A DNA stretch of 6,197 nucleotides from Paracoccaceae bacterium (GTDB lineage: Bacteria; Pseudomonadota; Alphaproteobacteria; Rhodobacterales; Rhodobacteraceae), in assembly GCA_016764835.1 (NCBI GenBank), contig JAESRD010000304.1:1-6197 (forward strand). The letters run 5' to 3'. How positions within the stretch are numbered: position 1 is the first letter of the stretch; each line of letters opens with the position of its first letter. Positions 1 to 5,635 of this stretch are shown here, piece by piece. Under the pieces are notes generated by a model that did no database searches, was not told the origin of the DNA, and worked only from the letters and a program-made list of their open reading frames with translations. The translations under genes were made by a program, and so were the position numbers.

Positions 1-832
1 AGGCGGCGGCAAGGGCGGTGACCAGCACTTCGCCATCGACAAGCCGAATAACCTTGGGCAGATCGGTGGGGCCAACGCGCGCCGGGATATTGGCGAAGGT
101 GAAGATTGATTTGCGCACACCTTCGGCGAATTCTGGATCATCGGTGCCAAGCGCTTCGAGCACGGCGTCGCGGGTGGCGGCGGGGCTGGAATTGAGGATT
201 TCGCCAACGCGGGCCTCGGGGGATTCGGTAAAGGCGGGCAGGGGTTTGTCGCCGTAAGCGGTGGCGAGAGCCGTGCCAATGCGGGCCACTGAATCCGGCG
301 ACACGGCGCCGGTTTGCGACACGGCAAAGGCAATGCGCCGCGCCCGCTCGCCGGGCAGCAGACCGAGCACTTCGGCGGCTTTGGCAACTGGGATCTTGGA
401 CAGAGCGACAGCGGCGATCTCTGTGCTTTCGCCCTCCATTATGATGACGATTTCGGGCGATTCCATTGCAGCAATCACCGCCCAAGGATCATTGGAGCCC
501 ATGGTCTGCTCGGCGCGTAGCCTTGCGGCAGCGGCCGGGCTGATCCGGTCGCGCAGCGCGTTGAGTGCGGCCTCTATGCCGCCCGGCGCGGTGAGGCCGA
601 CAGCTTCAAGGTCGCTGAGGAACTCGCGGGCCACAGCCTCCATGGTGGTCTTATCGATCACCCTCAGAGACCCCAGCTCTCGCGTTAGGTCTAGTTGAAC
701 CTCTTCGGGCAGCTTGGTCAGAGACAAAGCTTGGCCCTCGGCCAACAGAATTTGGACAACCATTGCCGCTTTGCGACGGCGCGAAAGCGCCCCCGGCCGA
801 GATAGCAAGGATGTAGTTTGAGCAGTAGCCAC
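1..832 (-). CDS. fliG: Flagellar motor switch protein FliG (C-terminal end beyond window)
   Basis: FliG forms the rotor ring at the cytoplasmic face of the flagellar MS ring and passes torque from the stator to the rotor. The visible 277 codons show the FliG order. The N-domain has RRRKAA near residues 18-23 and GGIEAAL near 84-90. The middle domain has ESTE near 135-138, then KAAEVLGLLPGERARRI near 151-167. The C-domain begins with RKSIFTFANIPARV near 240-253 and TDLPKVIRLVD near 256-266. The usual length is about 330-350 residues, so the stator-facing end is missing because of the window edge. The start is uncertain: GTG at 830-832 is the first start codon after an in-frame stop (TGA at 845-847) but has no Shine-Dalgarno. 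An ATG at 846-848 with SD GAGGGA (853-858) is one base out of frame. The gene lies downstream of the HTH-less LuxR homologue on the same strand. Family assignment is confident; the start is not. Confidence 0.88.
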   Translation of the reverse strand, partial: MATAQTTSLLSRPGALSRRRKAAMVVQILLAEGQALSLTKLPEEVQLDLTRELGSLRVIDKTTMEAVAREFLSDLEAVGLTAPGGIEAALNALRDRISPAAAARLRAEQTMGSNDPWAVIAAMESPEIVIIMEGESTEIAAVALSKIPVAKAAEVLGLLPGERARRIAFAVSQTGAVSPDSVARIGTALATAYGDKPLPAFTESPEARVGEILNSSPAATRDAVLEALGTDDPEFAEGVRKSIFTFANIPARVGPTDLPKVIRLVDGEVLVTALAAA

Positions 833-852
833 AGACGCGTTTGTCATCGATT

Positions 853-858
853 CCCTCG
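853..858 (-). promoter_or_regulatory. Shine-Dalgarno GAGGGA before an out-of-frame ATG at fliG
   Basis: On the minus strand GAGGGA stands 4 bases before ATG (846-848). This ATG reads ACA AAA CGC and is shifted by one base from the fliG frame. If the A run at 839-842 had three rather than four A's, this ATG would open the fliG frame directly. It is the only convincing ribosome-binding site near the gene, so it probably marks the ancestral or true start. Confidence 0.5.
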
Positions 859-906
859 TTTTAGGGCGCTGGACAACAAAAGCGGATAAGTGTGAACGTT
901 AAGTTG

Positions 907-1392
907 TCATGGATGCGTAAAGATCACTGACATTTTGCGCAAATAGCCCTGAGTTTGGTCATCAAGCCGCCCAGCTTGGTCGATTGCGGCGGTGAGCGCA
1001 TCTGTCTGGGTGTAGAGCGAAGTGACCTCTTCATCGGTAAATTCGCGGTCTGAGCGGGCAAAACTGGCTATTGAGCGCCGATCTGCCGGGCCAAAGGAAT
1101 AAGTCAGTCCAAATTTCAGGCCATGTTCAGCTGAAAGGGCGAGCACGCCGTCACTGTCATTGGCGGCTAATTTAGACCATCTAATTTGACCTACATTTTC
1201 AAAACCCCAGCGCACGGTTGGGTCGAGCATGACCAGACCGTTTTGCGAGTAATAGTCGATCCATGGTTTTGGATAGGTCTGAAACAGGAATTGCGGGGCG
1301 TTGAAACGAATATGCAAAGCAATGGCGAAACCGGCTGGGGCTTCTTGCTTAAGCTGCGAAAGACGGCGGGTGATTTCAGTTTCTTGGTTCAT
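907..1392 (-). CDS. LuxR-type autoinducer-binding domain protein lacking the HTH domain
   Basis: This 161-residue protein consists of a LuxR N-terminal acyl-homoserine-lactone-binding domain and little else. The ligand-pocket positions known from TraR/LuxR are all present with standard spacing: W44, Y48, D57, P58, W72 and G95. The block RSDRE near 113-117 is shared with the neighbouring LuxR. After about residue 140 there is only a 20-residue tail, with no LuxR helix-turn-helix and no HTH remnant in the 58 bases after the stop. ATG 1390-1392 is preferred because GGGA (1398-1401) lies 5 bases upstream; the ATG at 1426-1428 has no SD. It is transcribed away from luxR and towards fliG. By analogy with TrlR, the HTH-less TraR antagonist of Agrobacterium, it may form inactive heterodimers with LuxR or sequester the signal. 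That role is inference. A true, diverged single-domain sensor is the alternative. Confidence 0.85.
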   Translation of the reverse strand: MNQETEITRRLSQLKQEAPAGFAIALHIRFNAPQFLFQTYPKPWIDYYSQNGLVMLDPTVRWGFENVGQIRWSKLAANDSDGVLALSAEHGLKFGLTYSFGPADRRSIASFARSDREFTDEEVTSLYTQTDALTAAIDQAGRLDDQTQGYLRKMSVIFTHP

Positions 1393-1437
1393 TGACGTCC
1401 CAGTCTTCGCATTGTTGTTGCCGCGCATGACCGGTGC

Positions 1438-1468
1438 ATCATAGGATATGTCCGATCTGTGGTGCCAA
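1438..1468 (-). promoter_or_regulatory. Possible sigma-70-type promoter for the HTH-less luxR homologue
   Basis: On the minus strand TTGGCA (1463-1468) and TATGAT (1438-1443) are separated by 19 bases, slightly longer than ideal. A transcript would begin near 1431, which would leave almost no leader for the ATG at 1428 and favours the 1392 start. This rests on pattern matching only. Confidence 0.3.
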
Positions 1469-1481
1469 ATAATAGCTGCCC

Positions 1482-1503
1482 AAGCCTGAACTTATCAAGG
1501 CTT
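1482..1503. promoter_or_regulatory. 22-bp inverted repeat upstream of luxR (candidate operator)
   Basis: Perfect 6-bp arms AAGCCT (1482-1487) and AGGCTT (1498-1503) flank a 10-bp spacer. The repeat ends 31 bp before the luxR start codon, inside the divergent intergenic region. Its size is close to that of lux boxes (about 18-22 bp), so LuxR autoregulation is possible. It does not resemble the dyad upstream of luxI, so the assignment is weak. Confidence 0.3.
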
Positions 1504-1534
1504 AGCAGTGCAACATTGGCCTTAAGGATAGTGT

Positions 1535-2143
1535 ATGAGCGACATGTCGGACCAAAAAATGATCAGCCAGATCGCCCCAGCCGGCCATTACTTGGCGCTG
1601 CGGGTTGGCTTTGCATTTCCATTAGAAGAGGTTAATGCGCTGCCGAACGACTGGGTTGAGCACTATACGCGGCAGGGTTTCATGATGCAGGATCCGGTGA
1701 TCCGTTGGATCTATGCAAATACGGGTGCCGTCCGTTGGAGCGACATCAAAATTGACGACCCGCGCAATATCTTGCTTCAGGCCAAGCACTTTGGGCTGGT
1801 TTACGGTGCGGCTATCTCTTGTTTTGACAATAACCCTTCTGGGCAACGCTCTTTTGGCAGTTTTTTGCGGGCAGACCGCGAATATAACAATGATGAGTTA
1901 GAGTTTTTGTCGCAGCATGTGCTCAGAAAACATATAGAGTACGCGCCGCCAACCAACCTGACAAATGCAGAGCTGGAGGCGCTCAAAATGCTCAAAGCCG
2001 GGATGCGGCTTAAGCAAATTGCGCATGAATTGGGCGTGACTGAGGGCGCGATTAAGCAACGGCTGCGCAACGCCAAGCGAAAGCTGAGCGCCGCGACAAG
2101 CGCGCAAGCGGCGAGCCTCGCCAGCGATTTTGGGCTGATTTAG
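1535..2143 (+). CDS. LuxR-family quorum-sensing transcriptional regulator
   Basis: This 202-residue protein has an acyl-homoserine-lactone-binding domain (about 15-135) and a C-terminal LuxR-type helix-turn-helix (about 142-202). Pocket residues W40, Y44, D53, P54, W68 and G91 match the invariant LuxR/TraR set in spacing, and the HTH invariants E146, L150 and G156 are also present. In the recognition helix the usual TVxxH pattern reads AIKQR, so the common His is Arg176. The protein is shorter than typical LuxR regulators (about 230-250) because the N-terminus and linker are short. SD AAGGA (1524-1528) lies 6 bases before ATG 1535; a CCTTAAGG palindrome (1520-1527) overlaps it. luxI follows 115 bp downstream on the same strand, so this is very likely its cognate receptor, cytoplasmic and signal-dependent. 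Whether it activates or represses cannot be read from the sequence. Confidence 0.93.
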   Translation: MSDMSDQKMISQIAPAGHYLALRVGFAFPLEEVNALPNDWVEHYTRQGFMMQDPVIRWIYANTGAVRWSDIKIDDPRNILLQAKHFGLVYGAAISCFDNNPSGQRSFGSFLRADREYNNDELEFLSQHVLRKHIEYAPPTNLTNAELEALKMLKAGMRLKQIAHELGVTEGAIKQRLRNAKRKLSAATSAQAASLASDFGLI

Positions 2144-2147
2144 TGCA

Positions 2148-2182
2148 ATTTGACCGTAATGGCGCATTAATTGGGGTCAAAT
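2148..2182 (+). other. Nested hairpin between luxR and luxI
   Basis: Outer arms ATTTGACC (2148-2155) and GGTCAAAT (2175-2182) are perfectly complementary. An inner stem TAATG (2157-2161) / CATTA (2165-2169) closes on the loop GCG. The structure starts 4 bases after the luxR stop and is not followed by a T run, so it is not a standard intrinsic terminator. It could be an attenuator, an RNA-stability element at the luxR 3' end, or a dyad operator. Confidence 0.5.
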
Positions 2183-2186
2183 CAGG

Positions 2187-2208
2187 TAAACTGTTGCTGC
2201 ACGGTTAA
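2187..2208. promoter_or_regulatory. Imperfect dyad upstream of luxI (candidate lux box)
   Basis: The half-sites TAAACTGT (2187-2194) and ACGGTTAA (2201-2208) are complementary at 6 of 8 positions. The dyad is centred about 61 bp before the luxI ATG and overlaps the possible -35 element TTAACA (2205-2210). With a start near 2241 the centre falls close to -43, the place of a lux box in activated luxI promoters. The match is imperfect and the assignment is tentative. Confidence 0.28.
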
Positions 2209-2234
2209 CAATACATGTGATTTTCTGCTAAATG
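2205..2234 (+). promoter_or_regulatory. Possible luxI promoter
   Basis: TTAACA (2205-2210) and TAAATG (2229-2234) are spaced by 18 bases, resembling weak sigma-70 -35 and -10 elements. Transcription would begin near 2241 and leave a leader of about 18 bases that includes the luxI SD. A weak basal promoter would suit an activator-dependent gene, but the evidence is only sequence similarity. Confidence 0.25.
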
Positions 2235-2258
2235 GACTCGCCAATTAGGAGAGTACTT

Positions 2259-2912
2259 ATGGAAAATGTCACGTTTAAATTGTCTAATATGCATCTATAT
2301 GGTGCCACCTTTTATGATTATCTGGCCTTGCGGAAGACGTTCTTTGTCGACCGGCTCGGCTGGGATATTCCGCATGGTGACGGGGTAGAGATGGACCAAT
2401 ATGACAACCCGCTGGCGCATTACTCAGTTGTATTGCGCGACGGTGCCGTTGTTGGCGGGGCGCGATGCATGCCGACCACGGCGCGCTGGGGGCAGCATAG
2501 TTATATGTTGCGCGACGCTTATAACGGCCATCTGGCCGATATTCCGGCCGATGTTATGCCGCGCGAGATTGTCTCAAGCAAAGTGTGGGAATGCACGCGG
2601 CTGGTGATCTCGGATGCGGTCAAGAGCCACGGCGACCGCAATACCTGCCTGTCGCTGATTGTACAGGGGCTGGTTGAGACCGCCGGTGATGCGGGGGCTG
2701 AAGAGCTGGTCTCGCTGTCGCCAGTGCCATTGGCGCGGGCTTTGCGTCAGCTTGGCTATGCGGCTGACCGGATCGGCGCGCCGTACCGCAATGAGGGCGA
2801 TGGGCGGCAATATGCGGTACTGTCTATGCCTGCGGGGCGCAGCCAGCCAGCGACACCGCGCGCGACCCACCGGCCACAGCCAATGGCGGTTCATGCGCCA
2901 TCGGTTGCTTGA
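2259..2912 (+). CDS. LuxI-family acyl-homoserine-lactone synthase
   Basis: The enzyme couples an acyl group from acyl-ACP to S-adenosylmethionine to give an acyl-homoserine lactone signal, in the cytoplasm. In this 217-residue protein the LuxI invariants stand at their canonical places: R25, F29, W35, E44, D46, D49, R69, and the WECTR block with E111 and R114. ATG 2259 is chosen over an in-frame ATG at 2232 because AGGAG (2247-2251) lies 7 bases upstream of it. The last 25 or so residues (193-217) form a Pro/Ala/Arg-rich tail beyond the catalytic fold; this is probably unstructured. It lies downstream of its likely receptor gene luxR, and a hairpin separates it from convergent purB. Acyl chain length cannot be predicted from the sequence alone. 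Confidence 0.95.
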   Translation: MENVTFKLSNMHLYGATFYDYLALRKTFFVDRLGWDIPHGDGVEMDQYDNPLAHYSVVLRDGAVVGGARCMPTTARWGQHSYMLRDAYNGHLADIPADVMPREIVSSKVWECTRLVISDAVKSHGDRNTCLSLIVQGLVETAGDAGAEELVSLSPVPLARALRQLGYAADRIGAPYRNEGDGRQYAVLSMPAGRSQPATPRATHRPQPMAVHAPSVA

Positions 2913-2919
2913 ATGCTAT

Positions 2920-2952
2920 TGCGAGCGGGGCGGCAGGATTGCCCCGCTTGCA
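2920..2952. terminator. Bidirectional hairpin between luxI and purB
   Basis: Arms TGCGAGCGGGGC (2920-2931) and GCCCCGCTTGCA (2941-2952) form a 12-bp stem with one G-U pair and a 9-base loop. It fills the 46-bp gap between two convergent genes, as shared terminators do. The T run is short (TTT, 2953-2955) on the plus strand and absent on the minus strand, so termination may be partly Rho-dependent. Confidence 0.6.
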
Positions 2953-2958
2953 TTTAGC

Positions 2959-4263
2959 TTAGCTGCCAAAGACGCGGGCAAAGATCGTGTCTACATGTTT
3001 GGTGTGATAGCCAATGTCGAACTTATCTTCGATCTCTTCGGCGCTCAGGGCAGCGCGCACATCAGCATCGGCCAGCAGCTCGGTTTTGAAATCAGCGCCC
3101 TGTTCCCAAACTTTCATGGCGTTACGCTGGACCATCAAATAGCTGTCTTCGCGCGAACAGCCCGCTTGGGTCAGGGCCAAAAGTACACGCTGGCTCATGA
3201 TCAGGCCGCGGAACTTGTTCATATTGGCCAGCATGTTTTCGGGGTAGATCACCAGTTTTTCGACCATGCCCGCCAGACGGTGCAGGGCGAAATCAAGCGC
3301 GATGGTTGTGTCGGGGCCGATTGTGCGCTCGACTGACGAATGCGAAATGTCGCGCTCATGCCAGAGGGTGACATTCTCAAGCGCTGGGGTGACAGACATG
3401 CGGATCAGGCGGGCGAGGCCAGTGAGGTTCTCGGTCAGGATCGGGTTGCGCTTGTGCGGCATGGCCGATGAGCCTTTTTGGCCCGGCGCGAAGAACTCTT
3501 CGGCCTCGAGCACTTCGGTGCGCTGCATGTGGCGGATCTCGGTGACGACGTTTTCCATTGACGAGGCAATGACGCCGAGCGTGGCGAAGAACATGGCGTG
3601 ACGGTCACGCGGGATAACTTGGGTGCTGATCGGCTCTGGGGTCAGGCCCATTTTGGCGCAGACATGTTCTTCGACCGCGGGGTCAATATTGGCGAAGGTG
3701 CCGACAGCGCCAGAGACGGCACCGGTTGAGATCTCGGCGCGGGCGAGCACGAGGCGGGCGCGGCCACGGTTCATTTCGGCGTAAAACCGCGCGAAGGTCA
3801 GGCCCATTGTTGTCGGCTCTGCGTGGATGCCGTGGCTTCGGCCAATGCGAACGGTGTCTTTATGCTCTATCGCGCGGGCTTTGAGCGCGACCAGAACACG
3901 GTCCATGCCGGCCAGCAAGATGTCTGCGGCGCGGGTGAGCTGGACATTGAATGTGGTGTCGAGCACGTCAGACGAAGTCATGCCTTGGTGGACAAAGCGC
4001 GCATCTTCTTCGCCAACAATCTCGGCCAGATGGGTCAGGAAGGCGATGACATCATGTTTGGTCTTGGCTTCGATCTCGTCGATCCGGGCCACGTCAAAGG
4101 CGACGTCTTTGGCTTTCCAGACGGCTTCGGCGTTTTCCTTGGGGATCACGCCGAGGGCGGCTTGGGCGTCGCAGGCATGGGCTTCGATCTCATACCAAAT
4201 ACGAAACTTGGTCTCAGCTGCCCAAATTGCAGTCATTTCGGGGCGGGAATAACGGGGGATCAT
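2959..4263 (-). CDS. purB: Adenylosuccinate lyase
   Basis: PurB removes fumarate from SAICAR to give AICAR in purine synthesis, and from adenylosuccinate to give AMP. The 434-residue length is standard for the bacterial short form. Visible motifs of the fumarase/aspartase superfamily are TKHDV with H70 and D71, TSSD at 96-99, GRSHG with H144 (a catalytic histidine in the family), and the signature loop GSSAMPHKRNP at 264-274, which carries the catalytic serine. The C-terminal domain looks complete. The start ATG 4261-4263 has AGAGG (4269-4273) 5 bases upstream. The gene converges on luxI and diverges from the DUF6314-type gene. No frameshift or missing key residue is seen. No other purine gene is adjacent. 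Confidence 0.97.
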   Translation of the reverse strand: MIPRYSRPEMTAIWAAETKFRIWYEIEAHACDAQAALGVIPKENAEAVWKAKDVAFDVARIDEIEAKTKHDVIAFLTHLAEIVGEEDARFVHQGMTSSDVLDTTFNVQLTRAADILLAGMDRVLVALKARAIEHKDTVRIGRSHGIHAEPTTMGLTFARFYAEMNRGRARLVLARAEISTGAVSGAVGTFANIDPAVEEHVCAKMGLTPEPISTQVIPRDRHAMFFATLGVIASSMENVVTEIRHMQRTEVLEAEEFFAPGQKGSSAMPHKRNPILTENLTGLARLIRMSVTPALENVTLWHERDISHSSVERTIGPDTTIALDFALHRLAGMVEKLVIYPENMLANMNKFRGLIMSQRVLLALTQAGCSREDSYLMVQRNAMKVWEQGADFKTELLADADVRAALSAEEIEDKFDIGYHTKHVDTIFARVFGS

Positions 4264-4361
4264 GGCAGCCTCTTAGCGGTTGTCTGGGAACAAGGCGGGT
4301 CATACGGTGTGGCGTGGTGCGGCGTAAGGTGTGGTGGCACGGTCTGATGGCGGGGGTGCAG

Positions 4362-4802
4362 ATGAGAAGTTTGGCCGATTTTGTTGGAAGGTGGCGGCTT
4401 GAGCGCGAGATCGAAGATTTTTGCAATAGCGGCCAGCTGAGCCAATTTAGCGGAGCGGCAAGTTTTAGTACGGCTGCGGATGGGTTGGACTATTATGAGA
4501 CCGGGGTTTTGCGGCTGGGGCAGGCGGCGGGCATGAAGGCCGAGCGGCGCTATGCGTGGCGCGCCAGTGGCGGCTTGATCGCGGTCTACTTTGATGATGG
4601 GCGGTATTTTCACGCCTTTGACCCTGCCGCTGACGAGACCCGTGCGCTGCATAACTGCGACCCTGACAACTATAGTGTGCATTACCAGTTTGGTGATTGG
4701 CCATGTTGGCAGGCGACATGGAACGTGCGCGGGCCGCGCAAGAACTACCGCATGACCAGCCGCTTTGCGCCTGCCGGTAGCCGAGCGGGTGAGACTGCGT
4801 GA
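4362..4802 (+). CDS. DUF6314-type conserved protein of unknown function
   Basis: This 146-residue soluble protein resembles the DUF6314 family of Rhodobacteraceae, by recollection of its motif pattern. Visible motifs are FVGRW at 7-11 near the N-terminus, GAASF near 31-35, YYETG at 44-48, RRYAW at 62-66, the block FDDGRYFHAF at 77-86, H97-x-C99 followed by DNYSVHY, and GPRKNYRM at 124-131. Alternating hydrophobic and charged residues suggest a small beta-barrel, but this is inference. No signal peptide or membrane segment is present. ATG 4362 fits the conserved N-terminus and has GGGGG (4352-4356) 5 bases upstream; ATG 4347 in the same frame would add five residues. An in-frame ATG at 4227 lies inside purB and is unlikely. 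The gene diverges from purB and lies 85 bp before bioY, with which it may be co-transcribed. Function is unknown. Confidence 0.8.
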   Translation: MRSLADFVGRWRLEREIEDFCNSGQLSQFSGAASFSTAADGLDYYETGVLRLGQAAGMKAERRYAWRASGGLIAVYFDDGRYFHAFDPAADETRALHNCDPDNYSVHYQFGDWPCWQATWNVRGPRKNYRMTSRFAPAGSRAGETA

Positions 4803-4862
4803 TCATGCTGCAAGCGCGAAGGCTTGAAAGCGGCGACATCATGGTTCACAAGGGAGACAGTC

Positions 4863-4872
4863 TTATATTTGC
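4863..4872 (+). promoter_or_regulatory. Degenerate BioR-like half-site before bioY
   Basis: BioR, a GntR-family repressor, controls biotin genes in many alphaproteobacteria through sites like TTATMTATAA. Here TTATATTTGC matches 7 of 10 positions, with a good left half and a poor right half. It lies 16 bp before the bioY ATG. This may be chance in an AT-rich patch. Confidence 0.2.
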
Positions 4873-4887
4873 GCAGGAGTGGTGCCA

Positions 4888-5532
4888 ATGGCCCTCACGA
4901 CGACACATGACAAGGTTCTAAGCGAAGCGTTTGGAGTAAATAGCGGCGTTGGTCTGCGGGTCAAACAAGCTGTTCTGGTGGTTCTTGGCATTGCCATGCT
5001 GGCGGTTGCGGCCAAGGTGCAAGTGGCTTTGTGGCCCTCGCCTGTGCCGATCACGCTTGGCACATTTGCTGTGCTGGCAATTGGCGCGACTTACGGGCCA
5101 GTGCTTGGGTTGGTGACCATCCTTGGTTACATGCTTATCGGTGTTGCGGGCTTTGATGTTTTTGCCAGCTCATCTGCTGAGAGCTACGGGATTGCCTATA
5201 TGCTTGGCGGCTCTGGCGGCTATTTGCTCGGCTATGTTTTGGCCGTTGGCTACCTTGGCTATGCGGCGCGGCGCGGTCTTGACCGCAGCGTTGAAAGCAT
5301 GGGCGGTGCGCTGCTTGTGGCCAATGTTCTGATCTATGTGCCGGGCCTGCTATGGCTTAACCATTGGATCAGTGCAGGCAGCTACTTTGATGCCACCGCA
5401 TTTGGTAGCCTATGGGACCAGACAATGGCTTGGGGGCTGACGCCTTACCTGATTGGCGATTTGCTGAAGCTGGCTTTGGCGGCCCTTTTGGTGCCATCAA
5501 TCTGGAAAATGATTTCTGGCGCGAACAAGTAA
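4888..5532 (+). CDS. bioY: BioY, substrate-binding (S) component of an ECF-type biotin transporter
   Basis: BioY binds biotin in the inner membrane and works alone or with an energy-coupling module (BioM ATPase, BioN/EcfT). The 214-residue protein has about six hydrophobic segments, starting near residue 27 and ending near 207. BioY hallmarks are PVPITLGTF at 52-60, the glycine-rich GGSGGYLLGY at 107-116, YVPG at 150-153, and GLTPYLIGDLLK at 183-194. ATG 4888 is preferred because AGGAG (4875-4879) lies 8 bases upstream; the in-frame GTG at 4879 overlaps this SD. No bioM or bioN is in the window, so energising subunits must be elsewhere or dispensable. The gene follows the DUF6314-type gene with an 85-bp gap without a hairpin and ends in a strong terminator. 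The identification is confident. Confidence 0.93.
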   Translation: MALTTTHDKVLSEAFGVNSGVGLRVKQAVLVVLGIAMLAVAAKVQVALWPSPVPITLGTFAVLAIGATYGPVLGLVTILGYMLIGVAGFDVFASSSAESYGIAYMLGGSGGYLLGYVLAVGYLGYAARRGLDRSVESMGGALLVANVLIYVPGLLWLNHWISAGSYFDATAFGSLWDQTMAWGLTPYLIGDLLKLALAALLVPSIWKMISGANK

Positions 5533-5558
5533 ACGCTGCTCGAATGATTGTTAGGAAT

Positions 5559-5584
5559 GGCGGGGCTTGCCCCGCCTTTTCTTT
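5559..5584 (+). terminator. Rho-independent terminator after bioY
   Basis: GGCGGGGC (5559-5566) pairs with GCCCCGCC (5569-5576); in practice this is a 7-bp GC-rich stem with a CTTG loop. It is followed by the T-rich tract TTTTCTTT (5577-5584). It begins 26 bp after the bioY stop and is the clearest intrinsic terminator in the window. Confidence 0.9.
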
Positions 5585-5635
5585 GCCTCGTTTTTTCTGA
5601 TGCGCCTGTTGGCGCGGCGTGGCATGTTTGGGCCA

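Noticed and set aside
419..430. FliG middle-domain EHPQ motif replaced by ESTE.
   Set aside because: It looked like loss of a FliM-contact motif, but I recall the same EST[E] form in Rhodobacterales FliG proteins generally, so it is probably a lineage trait.
1393..1428. Longer start (ATG 1426-1428) for the HTH-less LuxR protein, adding 12 residues.
   Set aside because: There is no SD before it, the extra residues are low in similarity to LuxR N-termini, and the possible promoter would start transcription almost at this codon.
1431..1442. Dyad around ACCGGT near the divergent promoter.
   Set aside because: Only the central six bases are palindromic; the flanking symmetry needs a one-base bulge.
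2232..2258. Longer luxI start at ATG 2232.
   Set aside because: LuxI invariants fall on canonical numbers only from ATG 2259, which also has the strong SD AGGAG.
3823..4347. Plus-strand open frames opposite purB.
   Set aside because: They are antisense shadows of a strongly conserved gene, with no recognisable domain or ribosome-binding site.
4305..4358. GT/GG-rich degenerate repeats upstream of the DUF6314-type gene.
   Set aside because: Units vary in length and sequence; it is compositional bias rather than a tandem repeat.
4227..4361. N-terminal extension of the DUF6314-type gene back into purB.
   Set aside because: The extension overlaps the purB start on the other strand, lacks an SD and is low-complexity; the conserved motif FVGRW starts just after ATG 4362.
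2920..5576. Shared GCGGGGC/GCCCCGC stem core in the luxI-purB and post-bioY hairpins, considered as a dispersed repeat.
   Set aside because: Loops and flanks differ, and GC-rich stems of this kind are common in terminators of high-GC alphaproteobacteria.
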